Assembly (NCBI GenBank): GCA_963781555.1
Contig: CAWAGB010000004.1
Span: forward strand, 85,086-149,085
DNA length: 64,000 nucleotides
From: JAICQM01 sp963781555
GTDB taxonomy: Bacteria > Chloroflexota > Limnocylindria > QHBO01
Direction of reading: 5' to 3'
The notes under the pieces were generated by a model. It saw only the letters and a list, made by a program, of their open reading frames with translations, was not told where the DNA came from and did not search any database. Positions within the stretch are counted from its first letter, which is position 1, and each line of letters opens with the position of its first letter. A program made the position numbers and the translations under genes. This document shows positions 52,520 to 59,658 of this stretch, piece by piece.

Positions 52520-52710
52520 TAACGGACCCTCCCACAAGATTGGTTACCACGTCGGTCCATGTCGTGAACGCCGGCCCGGGTTCCGCGTCGCGCCCCCGGT
52601 GCCGCGATTGGACGTGGTTGGGAGAGAGAGGCTGATGAGCTTGTGGCGCCGGTCGATGGTGGCCGACTTGGTGCGGAGTATACGCACGGGCCCCGCGCGC
52701 GCAAGAGGGT

Positions 52711-52716
52711 TACGAT
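52711..52716 (+). promoter_or_regulatory. -10 box for the 62-residue membrane protein
   Basis: TACGAT ends seven bases before the ATG at 52723, with no Shine-Dalgarno. Confidence 0.4.
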
Positions 52717-52722
52717 CCGGCG

Positions 52723-52911
52723 ATGCGGATGCCATGGCTGGCGACTGGGCTCGCCCTCATCGGCGCTGGCCTGGTGTGGCTGGCGCAGGGCCTCAACCTG
52801 CCGTTCGCGCCGGGCAGCTTCATGACCAGCCAGCCGGTGTGGGCAGTCATCGGGCTGGTCGCCATCGCGGCCGGGGTGGCGACGGTCGTCCGCGGACGCG
52901 GGACGGCCTAG
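52723..52911 (+). CDS. Small two-helix membrane protein
   Basis: 62 residues with two hydrophobic segments (LATGLALIGAGLVWLAQGLN and PVWAVIGLVAIAAGVATVV) and a short loop between (PFAPGSFMTSQ). Similar tiny DUF-type proteins with 'G..L.P.G..f...p.WavIG...i.aG' are common in actinobacteria and Chloroflexota. The function is unknown. It is preceded by a -10 box and followed by hairpins at 52927-52941 and 53032-53048. Confidence 0.7.
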   Translation: MRMPWLATGLALIGAGLVWLAQGLNLPFAPGSFMTSQPVWAVIGLVAIAAGVATVVRGRGTA

Positions 52912-52926
52912 CGCGGCCCCATTCCC

Positions 52927-52941
52927 CCGGACAACGTCCGG
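52927..52941. terminator. Short hairpin after the 62-residue gene
   Basis: CCGGAC and GTCCGG form a six-pair stem with a three-base loop, 16 bases past the stop at 52911. There is no T-run. Confidence 0.35.
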
Positions 52942-53031
52942 ACCCGGGTGGCGCGAATCCGGCCCCTGGCGGGCAACTCGTTGCGAAGCTGCGGCAACAT
53001 CCAGCCCGCGTCGGGTGATTCGGGCTCCGGA

Positions 53032-53048
53032 CGTTGCCCCCGGCAACG
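53032..53048. terminator. Hairpin between convergent genes
   Basis: CGTTGCC and GGCAACG form a perfect seven-pair stem with a CCC loop. It lies between the 62-residue membrane gene (plus) and the nicotinamidase-like gene (minus), so it could end transcripts from either side. Confidence 0.4.
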
Positions 53049-53074
53049 CAGGGAGCGACGGCGGGCCGGTTCGG

Positions 53075-53668
53075 TTAGTGCGCGATCTCGATACCCGCGT
53101 CACGCATCTCGGCGATCGCCCGCTCCCCGTCGCCGGGAACCAGGTCCACGGATGCGATGGCACCCGACAGCAGCGTGGTCAGGAACCCCAGCCGCGCAGC
53201 GTCGACCGCGGTGGCCTTGACGCAGTAGTCGGTCGCCAGGCCACACACGCGCACGCTCCCGATGCCGCGCTCGGCGAGCAGCGACTCAAGCTCGGTGGGT
53301 CGCTCCTCCCCGCTCTGCGGGTCGCGCGTCGTGAAGCCGGAGTAGCCATCCTCGCCGTTGACGCCCTTCCGGACACGCGGCGCGTCGGGCCGCAGCTCCA
53401 ACGACGGGTGCAGCTCGGCGCCCCACGTGCCGCCTACGCAGTGGACCGGCCAGATGCCGCCGTCGCGCTCGAAGTGCGGAGTCGACTCCGGGTGCCAGTC
53501 CTGCGTGGCAACCACGAAGGCGCCTGCCTCGACCGCCCTGCGCACCTCGTCGTTGATGCGCGCGATGATCGCCTCGGCCCCGGCCACAGCAAGGCTGCCT
53601 GACGGATCGGCGAAGTCGTTCTGCAGGTCCACCACCACCAGGGCGGTGGTCGCGTCGTAGTCGGTCAT
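53075..53668 (-). CDS. pncA: Nicotinamidase / isochorismatase-family hydrolase
   Basis: 197 residues. The catalytic triad is visible as Asp in ALVVVDLQNDF, Lys in RVRKGVNGEDGYSGF and Cys in CGLATDYCVKATAVDA. The metal-site segment DWHPESTPHF and HCVGGTWGAELHP follow the nicotinamidase pattern (PncA), which deamidates nicotinamide to nicotinate in NAD salvage. The length is normal. It stands alone, with the MFS gene starting its 3' end 31 bases upstream on the same strand. PncA rather than another isochorismatase-like enzyme is likely, though not certain. Confidence 0.88.
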   Translation of the reverse strand: MTDYDATTALVVVDLQNDFADPSGSLAVAGAEAIIARINDEVRRAVEAGAFVVATQDWHPESTPHFERDGGIWPVHCVGGTWGAELHPSLELRPDAPRVRKGVNGEDGYSGFTTRDPQSGEERPTELESLLAERGIGSVRVCGLATDYCVKATAVDAARLGFLTTLLSGAIASVDLVPGDGERAIAEMRDAGIEIAH

Positions 53669-53699
53669 GCCGTCATCGTACCGACGCGACCGGTCTCCC

Positions 53700-55370
53700 C
53701 TACTCGGCGAGCGGCGCGGGGCTGTCGCCGCGGGACTGGCGCAGCGCGATCTCCGGCAGGACGAAGATGAGGATCAGCGCGGCGATGGCTGCCGCACCGA
53801 CGCCCAGCCACATGGCGTGCCCGATGGCGACCGAGAAGGCCGCGTGGATCCCGTCGACGATGTTGGGCAGCTGCGGCTCGATGACCGGCCGCAGTGGCTC
53901 GGGGGCTGAGGCCAGGATCTGCTGCCCCAGGTCGACACCGACACCCGTCGTCTCGGAGCTGAGCACGCCCGCGCCCTGGCTGGTGAAGCCGCTGATGATC
54001 GGCTCGGAGACGCCGGCAGCGCGCAGCTGTCCGGGCAGCTCGGCGGTCAGGCTCGAGCCAAAGATCGTGCCCGCCAGGGCGAGGCCGATCGATCCGCCCA
54101 CCTGGCGGAAGAAGGTCAGCGTCGAGGTGGCGGCGCCGAGCATGGCGGGCGCAACGGCGCTCTGGACGATGATCGTGAAAACTGCCATGGACGGCCCGAT
54201 CCCGAGCCCGGCGATGAACATCCCGAGCCACAGGCCGGGAACGCTGGTGGTGGCAGTGATGAAGGTCAGCAGGAACAGGCCGAGCCCTGCAAGGACCATG
54301 GCAACGCTGATCAGCACCTTGTAGCGTCCCGTGCGGCTGACGAGGATGCCGGACGCGATGGATCCGCCGATGACACCGACCATCATCGGCAGCATCTGGT
54401 AGCCGGAGAGGGTGGCCGAGGAACCCTGGACGAACTGGAACCAGCGCGGGATGAAGATGATCCCGCCGAAGAAGCCGAAGGTGACGAGGCTGGTCGCGGC
54501 CAGTGAGGCGGCCACCACCCGATTGCGGAACAGGCTGAGCGGGACGATCGGCTCGGCGGCGCGGGACTCGACCCACACGAAGACGAACGCGAGCACCACG
54601 CCGAGCAGGATCAGCCCGCCGACAGAGGGATCGGTCCACTCACCGGTCTGCTTGTTGGTGAGGCCGATGAGGAACGGAACAATGGCAGCCGAGAACACGG
54701 CAGCGCCGAGGTAGTCGATGGAGCGCCGCCGCTCGGGGTGCGCGGTGTGCGGCAGCAGGCGCCATAGCACGACCAGGGCGACAAGCCCGATCGGGACATT
54801 GACCAGGAAAATCCAGTGCCAGCTGATGCTGTCGGTCAGGAAGCCACCCAGCGCCGGGCCGATGATCATGCTGATCCCGAAGACGCCGCCGAACAGGCCC
54901 TGGTACTTGCCACGCTCGCGCGGGCTGAAGAGGTCGCCGATGATCGCCAGGCTGATCGGGAAGATGGCGCCCGCGCCCAGGCCCTGGATGCCTCGGAAAG
55001 CGATGAGCTGCCACATCTCTCCCGAGAGGGAGCAGAGAACCGATCCGACAAGGAAGAGGCCGACGCCGAACATCATCAACGGCCGCCGTCCGAACTGGTC
55101 GGAGAGCTTGCCGTACATCGGTCCGGTGATCGTGCTCGTCAGCAGGTACACGGTGACCGCCCACACGTAGAACTGGTTGCCACCGAGGTCGGTGACGATG
55201 CGTGGCAGCGCGGTGCCAACGATCGTCTGGTCGAGCGCCGACAGGAAGAGGGTCAGCATCACCGCGCCCAGGATCTCCATTCGGGCGCGATTGTCGACGT
55301 GCTCCTCCGTCGCGTCGGCGGTGGCGATCGGGGGCATGCCGCGGCTCGTCGCGGCGGATTCGGTGCTCAT
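53700..55370 (-). CDS. DHA2-family (14-TM) MFS drug exporter
   Basis: 556 residues, about 14 membrane segments. Motifs include LDQTIVGTALPRIVTDLGG (motif D1), YGKLSDQFGRRPLMMFG (motif A), FRGIQGLGAGAIFPISLAIIGDLF and GPALGGFLTDSISWHWIFLVNVPIGL (motif C). It would export drugs or metabolites by proton antiport. The start overlaps the stop of the MarR gene (ATGA, 55367-55370), which is therefore its probable regulator. Confidence 0.93.
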   Translation of the reverse strand: MSTESAATSRGMPPIATADATEEHVDNRARMEILGAVMLTLFLSALDQTIVGTALPRIVTDLGGNQFYVWAVTVYLLTSTITGPMYGKLSDQFGRRPLMMFGVGLFLVGSVLCSLSGEMWQLIAFRGIQGLGAGAIFPISLAIIGDLFSPRERGKYQGLFGGVFGISMIIGPALGGFLTDSISWHWIFLVNVPIGLVALVVLWRLLPHTAHPERRRSIDYLGAAVFSAAIVPFLIGLTNKQTGEWTDPSVGGLILLGVVLAFVFVWVESRAAEPIVPLSLFRNRVVAASLAATSLVTFGFFGGIIFIPRWFQFVQGSSATLSGYQMLPMMVGVIGGSIASGILVSRTGRYKVLISVAMVLAGLGLFLLTFITATTSVPGLWLGMFIAGLGIGPSMAVFTIIVQSAVAPAMLGAATSTLTFFRQVGGSIGLALAGTIFGSSLTAELPGQLRAAGVSEPIISGFTSQGAGVLSSETTGVGVDLGQQILASAPEPLRPVIEPQLPNIVDGIHAAFSVAIGHAMWLGVGAAAIAALILIFVLPEIALRQSRGDSPAPLAE

Positions 55371-55828
55371 GCGGGAGTCGGCTCCTCGGTGATCTGTTCC
55401 ATGGCGGCCCGGACATCCCGGATGGCGCGCAGGAGATGGTCCTGCTGCTCGGGGGTCATGGCCTCGATGAGCGTGGTGAGCTGAGCGCGGCGGATGTCGC
55501 CGAGCTCGCGACTGAACTCCTGACCGGATTCGGTGAGGCGGACCATCACCAGCCGACGATCCTGCTCGTCGTGGGTGCGCTCGATGACGCCGCGCTCCTC
55601 CATGCGGGAGATGATCCCGGTGGCATTGGGCAGCGAGACGCCCAGCTGGTCTGCGAGCCGGCTCATGGTGAGCGGGCCGCCGCGGTCGAGCAGGGCAAGG
55701 ACCTGGAAGTGGGTCATGGAGAGCCCACGCTCGTGGCAGCGGGCAGCCCAGGCCGCCTTCGCACGGGCGATGATCGGCGCCACCTCATCCAGGATGAGGC
55801 CGGCGATGGAAGCGGTCGTTTCGGTCAC
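55367..55828 (-). CDS. MarR-family transcriptional regulator
   Basis: 153 residues with the winged HTH in MTHFQVLALLDRGGPLTMSRLADQLGVSLPNATGIISRMEERGVIERTHDEQDRRLVMVRLTESG. It probably represses its own transcript and the co-transcribed MFS exporter until a ligand binds. Start GTG 55828: a TAATAAT box lies eight bases upstream and an inverted repeat overlaps the promoter, so no other start is needed. Leaderless translation is likely. Confidence 0.92.
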   Translation of the reverse strand: MTETTASIAGLILDEVAPIIARAKAAWAARCHERGLSMTHFQVLALLDRGGPLTMSRLADQLGVSLPNATGIISRMEERGVIERTHDEQDRRLVMVRLTESGQEFSRELGDIRRAQLTTLIEAMTPEQQDHLLRAIRDVRAAMEQITEEPTPA

Positions 55829-55835
55829 GCGGACG

Positions 55836-55862
55836 ATTATTACCGCATTAACTATTTAGTGC
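55836..55862 (-). promoter_or_regulatory. Promoter and operator of the marR-MFS unit
   Basis: TAATAAT on the minus strand (complement of 55836-55842) is the -10. GCATTAA (55845-55851) and TTAGTGC (55856-55862) form an inverted repeat with one mismatch and a four-base centre just upstream. Its size and A/T-rich arms are typical of MarR sites, which fits autorepression. Confidence 0.65.
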
Positions 55863-55878
55863 AACCAAACGGATTGGC

Positions 55879-56688
55879 CTACTCCGTGGTGCGCCGCCGG
55901 TACGCCCACAGGCCCAGTGGAAAGCAGATCGCCAGGATCCCGAGCGTCCAGACGAGGGCCGCCGGGGCGGTCGGTCCCCCGCTCCCGTCCAGGGTCAGGC
56001 TGCGGACGGCGTTGGTGACCAGGGTCATCGGCTGGCGATCCGCGAACCACGCCAGCCAGCCGGGCATCGAGTCGGTCGGCACGAAGGCACTGCTGACGAA
56101 GGTGAGGGGGAAGACGGCCGCGAAGATGATGCCCTGGAGCGCCTCCGGGGTGCGCACCAGGGCGCCCATCGTGACGCCGATCCATGAGAGGGCGAAGCCG
56201 AAGAGGAGCATCAGACCAATCGCGCCGGCGCTGCCCAGGACACCCCCGCCGGGTCGGAAGCCGACGATCATGCCGACGATCCACATGATGGCCACCGCCA
56301 GGGTGGCGCGCAGCAGATCGGTCAGCGTGCGACCGGTGAGGACCGATGACTGCGCCATGGGGAGCGATCGAAATCGGTCGATCATGCCGTTCTTCAGGTC
56401 GTTGGCCAGGAGCACGCCGGTGTAGATGCCCGCGAACGCGATCGTCTGCACGAAGATGCCGGCCATCAGGTAGTTGATGTAGGTGCCGGGCACGTTGATG
56501 GCTCCGCCGAATACCTGGCTGAAGAGCAGCACGAACATGATCGGGCTCACCGTCACGTCCAGCAGCAGCTCGGGTGTCCGACGGATGTGGATCAGGTTGC
56601 GCTTCACCATCTGCCACGAGTCGGAGACCCAGGTGGCGAGGCTTGCGTCGGGGGCCGCGTGCGGGCGTTCGCGCCCAACGGCGGTCAC
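55879..56688 (-). CDS. DrrB-type ABC-2 transporter permease
   Basis: 269 residues with six membrane segments. Features of the ABC-2 export family: RNLIHIRRTPELLLDVTVSPIMFVLLFSQVFGGA, the gate region DLKNGMIDRFRSLPMAQSSVLTGR (EFxxGxx DRxRSLP motif) and FVSSAFVPTDSMPGWLAWFADRQPMT. It forms the channel for the ATPase encoded upstream; the pair resembles daunorubicin-resistance DrrAB. Its start overlaps the ATPase stop by four bases (56685-56688). Confidence 0.92.
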   Translation of the reverse strand: MTAVGRERPHAAPDASLATWVSDSWQMVKRNLIHIRRTPELLLDVTVSPIMFVLLFSQVFGGAINVPGTYINYLMAGIFVQTIAFAGIYTGVLLANDLKNGMIDRFRSLPMAQSSVLTGRTLTDLLRATLAVAIMWIVGMIVGFRPGGGVLGSAGAIGLMLLFGFALSWIGVTMGALVRTPEALQGIIFAAVFPLTFVSSAFVPTDSMPGWLAWFADRQPMTLVTNAVRSLTLDGSGGPTAPAALVWTLGILAICFPLGLWAYRRRTTE

Positions 56689-57680
56689 GCTGCCACCCCA
56701 TCGGTCGAGGACTCGGCGTCCGCATCCTGTGCCGGTGCCTGTCCGGTGAGCACCAAGAAGACATCGTCGAGCGTCGGCCGGTGGATGCTCGCGTCATCGA
56801 TCGCCACCTGGGCGGCATCCAGCTCGCGGATGGCGCGGGTGAGAATGCCCTCGGTGGCGGTCACCGGGATGCTGACCCGCCGCGCGCCCGCATCCACCCG
56901 CACGTCCGGGGCAAGCGTCGCCAGCGCGTCCCGCGCCGCTGGGACCTGCTCCGCGCTCGTGACCTGGATCTCGAGCCGCTGCCCCCCGATGCGGCTCTTC
57001 AGCTCATCCGCGGTGCCGAGCGCGATCACCTTGCCGTGGTCCATGACCGCGATCTCGTCGGCGAGGCGATCCGCCTCCTCGAGGTACTGCGTGGTGAGCA
57101 GCAACGTCGTGCCGCCCGATACGAGGTCTCCGATGAGGTCCCACATGCCCAGCCGGCTGCGCGGATCCAGGCCCGTGGTCGGCTCGTCAAGGAACAGGAT
57201 CGGCGGCTCGGCCATCAGGCTGCCGCCGAGGTCGAGGCGGCGGCGCATGCCGCCGGAGTACGTCTTCACCGGCCGATCAGCGGCGTCCTCCAGGTCGAAG
57301 TGGGCCAACAGCTCGGCAGCCCGCTCGCGGACCCGCTTGCCGGGCAGGTGGTAGAGGCTCCCGATCATCTCGAGGTTCTCGCGCCCGGTGAGCAGCTCGT
57401 CCAGGGCGGCGAACTGTCCGGTCAGGCCGATGTTGGCGCGAACCTCCCGAGCTTGACGGCGAACGTCGAAGCCGCCGACGGTCGCCTCACCGGCATCGGC
57501 GCGCGTCAGGGTCGCCAGGATGCGCACCGCGGTCGTCTTGCCGGCGCCGTTGGGGCCGAGGACGGCGAGGATCTTTCCTTCAGGGACGTCGAGATCTATG
57601 CCGCGCAGGGCATGCGTCTCGCCGAAATGCTTTTCCAGCCCGCGGGCATGGATAGCCGGGGTCCTGCTTGGATTGCTCAT
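56685..57680 (-). CDS. DrrA-type ABC transporter ATP-binding protein
   Basis: 331 residues. Walker A GPNGAGKTTAVRIL, Q-loop GLTGQFAALDELLTGREN, signature TYSGGMRRRLDLGGSL, Walker B PILFLDEPTTGLDPRSR and the H-loop replaced by Gln (LLTTQYLEEADRLAD), as is usual in DrrA. The C-terminal extension (about 230-315) is the DrrA-specific domain. It powers drug or lipid export with the permease downstream. ATG 57680 was chosen; a TAGGCT box is 11 bases upstream (57691-57696). It is divergent from the amine oxidase-like gene. Confidence 0.93.
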   Translation of the reverse strand: MSNPSRTPAIHARGLEKHFGETHALRGIDLDVPEGKILAVLGPNGAGKTTAVRILATLTRADAGEATVGGFDVRRQAREVRANIGLTGQFAALDELLTGRENLEMIGSLYHLPGKRVRERAAELLAHFDLEDAADRPVKTYSGGMRRRLDLGGSLMAEPPILFLDEPTTGLDPRSRLGMWDLIGDLVSGGTTLLLTTQYLEEADRLADEIAVMDHGKVIALGTADELKSRIGGQRLEIQVTSAEQVPAARDALATLAPDVRVDAGARRVSIPVTATEGILTRAIRELDAAQVAIDDASIHRPTLDDVFLVLTGQAPAQDADAESSTDGVAA

Positions 57681-57731
57681 GGAATCTAGGAGCCTACGGC
57701 ATTCTCGAGCCCCCGGCATCGGGCCCGGCGG

Positions 57732-57737
57732 TATCGT
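57732..57737 (+). promoter_or_regulatory. -10 box for the FAD oxidoreductase gene
   Basis: TATCGT ends nine bases before the ATG at 57746, and no Shine-Dalgarno is present. Confidence 0.45.
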
Positions 57738-57745
57738 GCGCGGCA

Positions 57746-59215
57746 ATGGACCCATCCCTCCTCACCGACGCCGATCGGGAGCTCCAGCCAGGTCGCGGAG
57801 TCCGCTCGCCGTGGCTGCGCGAGGCACTGGCCGAGGAGGCAGGGGCCCCTGCGCCGGCGCTGGATCGCGACGTGGAGGTCGACGTGGCGATCGTCGGCGG
57901 CGGCTACACCGGCCTGTGGACGGCGCTGGCCATCCTGGACCGCCGGCCGGAGACGCGCGTGGTCGTGTTGGAGGCCGACATCTGCGGCGGCGGCGCGTCC
58001 GGCCGCAACGGCGGCTTCGTGAACTCGTGGTGGGACGAGATCGACACGCTGGTCGACCTCTTCGGGCCGTCCCGGGCGGCGGAGGCGGCCGAGGCGAGCG
58101 CCGAGAGCGTCCATGCCATCGGGGCATGGTGCGAGACCCATGGCGTGGACGCCCACTTCCGCCAGGCCGGAATGCTGACCGTCAGCACCACTCCGCATCA
58201 CGACCGCTCGCTCCCCGGTGGCGTGGCCACGGCGCGACAGCTCGGCCGGCCGGACGCGTTGGTGGCGTTGGACGCGCGTGGCGTCCGCGAGATCTGCCGC
58301 TCGCCACGCTTCCGCGGTGGCGTGCTGATGCGCGACGCGGCAACCGTGCATCCGGCCCACCTGGCGCGCGGCCTGCGGCGCGTGGCGCTGGAGCAGGGCG
58401 TCGCGATCCACGAGCAGACCCGCGTCACGCGCGTCGGTCACGCCGGCGCGGACCGGGTGGGAATCGAGGTCCGCTCGACGGCTGGCGCCTTCCGCCTCCG
58501 CGCGGGGCACGTGGTGATGGCCGTGAATGCCTGGAGTGCCGGCTGGCGCGCGTTCCGCCACTCGCTCCTCGCATGGTCGAGCTACATGGTCCGCTCCGAA
58601 CCGATCGCCGAGCGCATCGCGCGCGACCTGGGCTGGACGAGTGGCACGTCCATCGTCGACGCGCGCGCATCGGTGCATTACCTGCACGTCACCCGGGACG
58701 GTCGGATCGCCTTCGGCGCGGGCGGCGGGCGGCCGGGCTTCGGCGGCCGCATCGGTCCATCGTTCACCGACGACACCGGTGCCGCGCGTCGTGCGGCCTT
58801 CGGCTTCCGATGGTTCTTTCCCACCCTGGCGGACGTCCGCCTGACCGATGCCTGGGGCGGCCCGATTGACGTGTCGCCCGACCACCTGCCGCGCTTCGGG
58901 ACCCTCCCCGGGGGCCGCATCCACTACGGCTTCGGCTACTCGGGAAACGGGGTCGGCCCGTCGCACCTGGGCGGACGCATCCTGGCGGCGATGGCGCTCG
59001 AGGCTGATGAGCCGATCACCCGGCTCGCGGTGGTGCGGCCCGTCTCGCACGCCATGCCGCCAGAGCCGTTCCGCTATGCCGGCGCACGCGTCCTGCGCGC
59101 GGCGATGATCCGGCGCGAGGATGCAGAGGAGGCCGGTCGCCGCGCGCCGTGGTGGCTCCGCCAGCTGACAGCGCTGCCCCGACGCCTGGGCTATCACCTC
59201 GGCCCCGGGGCCTGA
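57746..59215 (+). CDS. FAD-dependent oxidoreductase (DAO / glycine oxidase-like)
   Basis: 489 residues. The FAD dinucleotide fold is EVDVAIVGGGYTGLWTALAI, followed by VVVLEADICGGGASGRNGGFVNSWW, the pattern of gamma-glutamylputrescine oxidase and related DAO enzymes. Later GYSGNGVGPSHLGGRILA closes the FAD site. It oxidises an amine or amino acid; the substrate is unknown. The N-terminal 45 residues are polar and precede the FAD domain. ATG 57746 was chosen because a -10 box is just upstream and no other start gives the right spacing. Confidence 0.9.
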   Translation: MDPSLLTDADRELQPGRGVRSPWLREALAEEAGAPAPALDRDVEVDVAIVGGGYTGLWTALAILDRRPETRVVVLEADICGGGASGRNGGFVNSWWDEIDTLVDLFGPSRAAEAAEASAESVHAIGAWCETHGVDAHFRQAGMLTVSTTPHHDRSLPGGVATARQLGRPDALVALDARGVREICRSPRFRGGVLMRDAATVHPAHLARGLRRVALEQGVAIHEQTRVTRVGHAGADRVGIEVRSTAGAFRLRAGHVVMAVNAWSAGWRAFRHSLLAWSSYMVRSEPIAERIARDLGWTSGTSIVDARASVHYLHVTRDGRIAFGAGGGRPGFGGRIGPSFTDDTGAARRAAFGFRWFFPTLADVRLTDAWGGPIDVSPDHLPRFGTLPGGRIHYGFGYSGNGVGPSHLGGRILAAMALEADEPITRLAVVRPVSHAMPPEPFRYAGARVLRAAMIRREDAEEAGRRAPWWLRQLTALPRRLGYHLGPGA

Positions 59216-59224
59216 TGCGTGGGC

Positions 59225-59596
59225 TCAGCGCTCGGGGGTGAGCAACCGCGCGACCGCACCTGCAACGGCAGCCACGATCCCGGCGAGGACGATGCCGCCG
59301 ACCCGATCCAGGTCGAGCGCGGGCGTGACGAAGAGAAGGATCGGGGCCGCCATGAAGAGGAACGCGAGGGCGCGGAGGGCTGTCGCACCGGCCTCCCTGC
59401 GCCTGGCCAGCCGCAACCCGAGCCAGCAGCTCGCGGCCCCGCCCGCGATACCTCCGCCGAAGCCGCCGAACACGATGATCGGGATGGCCGCGAACTCCCG
59501 GTCCGGGAGGAATGCCCCCGCGTAGAGGTAGCCGAGCCACGCCGCGAGCACTCCGGCGCCGGTCGCACCGAGGCCCGTCGCAATGGCAGCGATCAT
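59225..59596 (-). CDS. Small membrane protein, unknown function
   Basis: 123 residues with four hydrophobic segments (AIATGLGATGAGVLAAWLGYLYAG, AIPIIVFGGFGGGIAGGAAS, ALAFLFMAAPILLFV and VGGIVLAGIVAAVAGAVARLL). Family not recognised. ATG 59596 was chosen because the upstream frame (to 59737) is a polar, Pro/Arg-rich extension overlapping the end of the Glu-Pro gene. It converges with the FAD oxidoreductase, nine bases away. Confidence 0.65.
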   Translation of the reverse strand: MIAAIATGLGATGAGVLAAWLGYLYAGAFLPDREFAAIPIIVFGGFGGGIAGGAASCWLGLRLARRREAGATALRALAFLFMAAPILLFVTPALDLDRVGGIVLAGIVAAVAGAVARLLTPER

Positions 59597-59658
59597 CGGT
59601 CCGCCCCGCTCAGCCCGGCGAGGGCCGATTGGGTCCGGGATCGACGGGAGCCGGCGGC

